Of a stretch of DNA of 64,000 nucleotides, positions 62,805 through 64,000 are shown piece after piece. The notes below the pieces were generated by a model. That model was not told the origin of the DNA and did not search any database. It saw nothing but the letters and a program-made list of their open reading frames with translations. Made by a program: the position numbers and the translations under genes. Position 1 is the stretch's first letter. Every line of letters begins with the position of its first letter. Where the stretch lies: assembly GCF_004217565.1 (NCBI RefSeq), contig NZ_SHLA01000001.1:2728001-2792000 (forward strand). Reading direction: 5' to 3'. The DNA comes from Zhihengliuella halotolerans. Its GTDB lineage: Bacteria; Actinomycetota; Actinomycetes; Actinomycetales; Micrococcaceae.

Positions 62805-62983
62805 GCCGACAGCCTACCGAATACAACCTATCGGCACGTACTCAGCACCTGCCGTTGGAGCCGTTTCGAGAAGGCCCTATTTAATACGAGGGGACCATCA
62901 GAAAAATGTGACGTAGGTGACACCCCTGATGTCGTTCTTCCCAATTGAACTGTCACGTCCACGGGACGCGGGGCCGGCCGCCT

Positions 62984-63973
62984 CTACCAGCGCGGGTGGA
63001 TGGAGGCGCGCAGCTCGCGGTCGTAAAGCTCGCGCACGGCGGCGTCGAACGAGTCCGGCAGCTCCAGCGCCCCTGCCGCCGCGTTGGCGCGCGCCTGTTC
63101 GGCGTTGCGCGCACCGGGGATGATCGAGGAGATCTCCGGGCGCGACGCGAGCCAGGCCAGGGCGGCCTGCGCGGCCGTCGCCTTCGGTGCGGCCCCGCGG
63201 GCCAGCTCCGTGAACTGCGCTGCCGCGCGCACCCCGGTGGCGTAGTCGACGCCGGAGAACGTCTCTCCGACGTCGAACGCGGAGCCGTCGCGGTTGTAGT
63301 TGCGGTGGTCGTTGGCCGCGAACTCGGTGTCGAGCGAGTAGCGGCCGGTCAGAAGGCCCGAGGCCAGGGGGACGCGCGCGATGATGCCGACGCCCGCGGC
63401 AGCCGCGGCCGGGAGCACCTCCTCGACCGGCTTGAGGCGGAACGCGTTCACGATGATCTGCACGGTCGAGACGTTCGGGCGCGCGATTGCGGTCAGCGCC
63501 TCCTCGGCGGTCTCGACGGATACGCCGTAGTTCGCGATGCGCCCCTCCTCGACCATCGTGTCCAGGGCGTCGTAGACGGCGTCGTCGGAGTAGACCGACG
63601 TCGGCGGGCAGTGCAGCTGAACGAGGTCGAGGGTGTCAACGCCGAGGTTCGACCGCGAGCGGTCGTTCCAGGCGCGGAAGGCGTCCAAGGTGTAGTTCTC
63701 GTGCAGCTGCTCGACGCGGCGACCCATCTTGGTGGCCACCGTGACGGAGGCGCCCGGGTTGGCCTTCAGCCAGCGGCCGATCAGCGCTTCGCTGCGCCCG
63801 TCGCCGTACACGTCGGCCGTGTCGAAGAAGGTGACGCCGGAGTCGTACGCGGCGTCGAGGACGGCGAGCGCGTCTTCTTCCTTCACGTCGCCCCAGTCCG
63901 CGCCGAGTTGCCAGGTGCCGAGCCCGATCACGGAGACGTCGAATCCAGTGCGTCCGAGAGTTCGTTTCATCAT
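62984..63973 (-). CDS. Aldo/keto reductase
   Basis: The 329-aa TIM-barrel NADPH-dependent oxidoreductase has GLGTWQLGADW, the catalytic tetrad in FFDTADVYGDGRSE (Asp, Tyr), VATKMG (Lys) and LVQLHCPP (His), and the cofactor motif IIPGARNAEQARAN. It belongs to the YajO/general stress protein 69-like branch. The start is leaderless (TAGGTT, 6 nt, ATG 63973). Substrate unknown. Confidence 0.9.
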   Translation of the reverse strand: MMKRTLGRTGFDVSVIGLGTWQLGADWGDVKEEDALAVLDAAYDSGVTFFDTADVYGDGRSEALIGRWLKANPGASVTVATKMGRRVEQLHENYTLDAFRAWNDRSRSNLGVDTLDLVQLHCPPTSVYSDDAVYDALDTMVEEGRIANYGVSVETAEEALTAIARPNVSTVQIIVNAFRLKPVEEVLPAAAAAGVGIIARVPLASGLLTGRYSLDTEFAANDHRNYNRDGSAFDVGETFSGVDYATGVRAAAQFTELARGAAPKATAAQAALAWLASRPEISSIIPGARNAEQARANAAAGALELPDSFDAAVRELYDRELRASIHPRW

Positions 63974-64000
63974 GTTCCCAACCTACTCCCGGGCCGGCCG

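Overview
The window is high-GC actinobacterial DNA and most likely comes from the Micrococcaceae (Arthrobacter and relatives). The main reasons are a mycothione reductase, a choline oxidase that reads very like the Arthrobacter globiformis enzyme, a MrpABCDEFG antiporter with fused A and B subunits, and many genes that appear to start leaderless (a TANNNT -10 hexamer 6-8 nt before an ATG or GTG). No rRNA, tRNA, CRISPR or insertion sequence was recognised.

Layout. 1-5077: partial MFS exporter, small unknown protein, BRCT exonuclease, cyclodeaminase-like protein, CitE-like lyase and malic enzyme, then about 450 bp without a gene. 5078-16301 is a quaternary-amine block. It holds a histidine-ammonia-lyase homologue without the MIO-forming Ala-Ser-Gly triad, followed by an IclR regulator, both divergent from a complete OpuC/EgtU-type ABC importer; convergent to these lies betT-betB-codA (choline uptake and oxidation to glycine betaine). 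16564-24010: lone excisionase-type HTH protein, Tat-type multicopper oxidase, ZapE, TetR, and a three-gene MacB-like ABC cassette that sits between two copies of a perfect 21-bp repeat, one of which contains the start of the following methyltransferase gene. 24052-33166: mycothione reductase, azoreductase/HxlR pair, Nudix hydrolase, NAD(P)-binding proteins, SRPBCC proteins and an ArsR-SRPBCC operon. 33326-38767: S9 peptidase, ECF41 sigma factor with its carboxymuconolactone decarboxylase partner, TetR and MFS exporter. 38797-45616: two related lipoproteins, a branched-chain 2-oxoacid dehydrogenase operon and an aromatic aminotransferase. 45725-51683: broken DoxX-like gene and a nitrate assimilation set (narK, nasA, FAD/[2Fe-2S] partner). 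51776-56907: holin-like membrane protein, WXG100-like protein with a lipase-like partner, purB, SPOR-like protein, YdcF. 56923-62804: Mrp operon. 62984-63973: aldo/keto reductase.

How the genes work together. BetT, CodA and BetB would import choline and convert it to glycine betaine; the ABC importer would bring in another or the same quaternary amine; Mrp exports Na+. Together these suit a halotolerant or alkalitolerant soil organism. The most interesting combination is the MIO-less lyase facing a quaternary-amine importer: it could be a route for taking up and deaminating a betaine such as ergothioneine or hercynine. That is inference. Other points of note are the repeat-flanked ABC cassette, two 24-codon leader ORFs coupled to transporter operons, an ECF41 promoter match, and several long palindromes at promoters or start codons.
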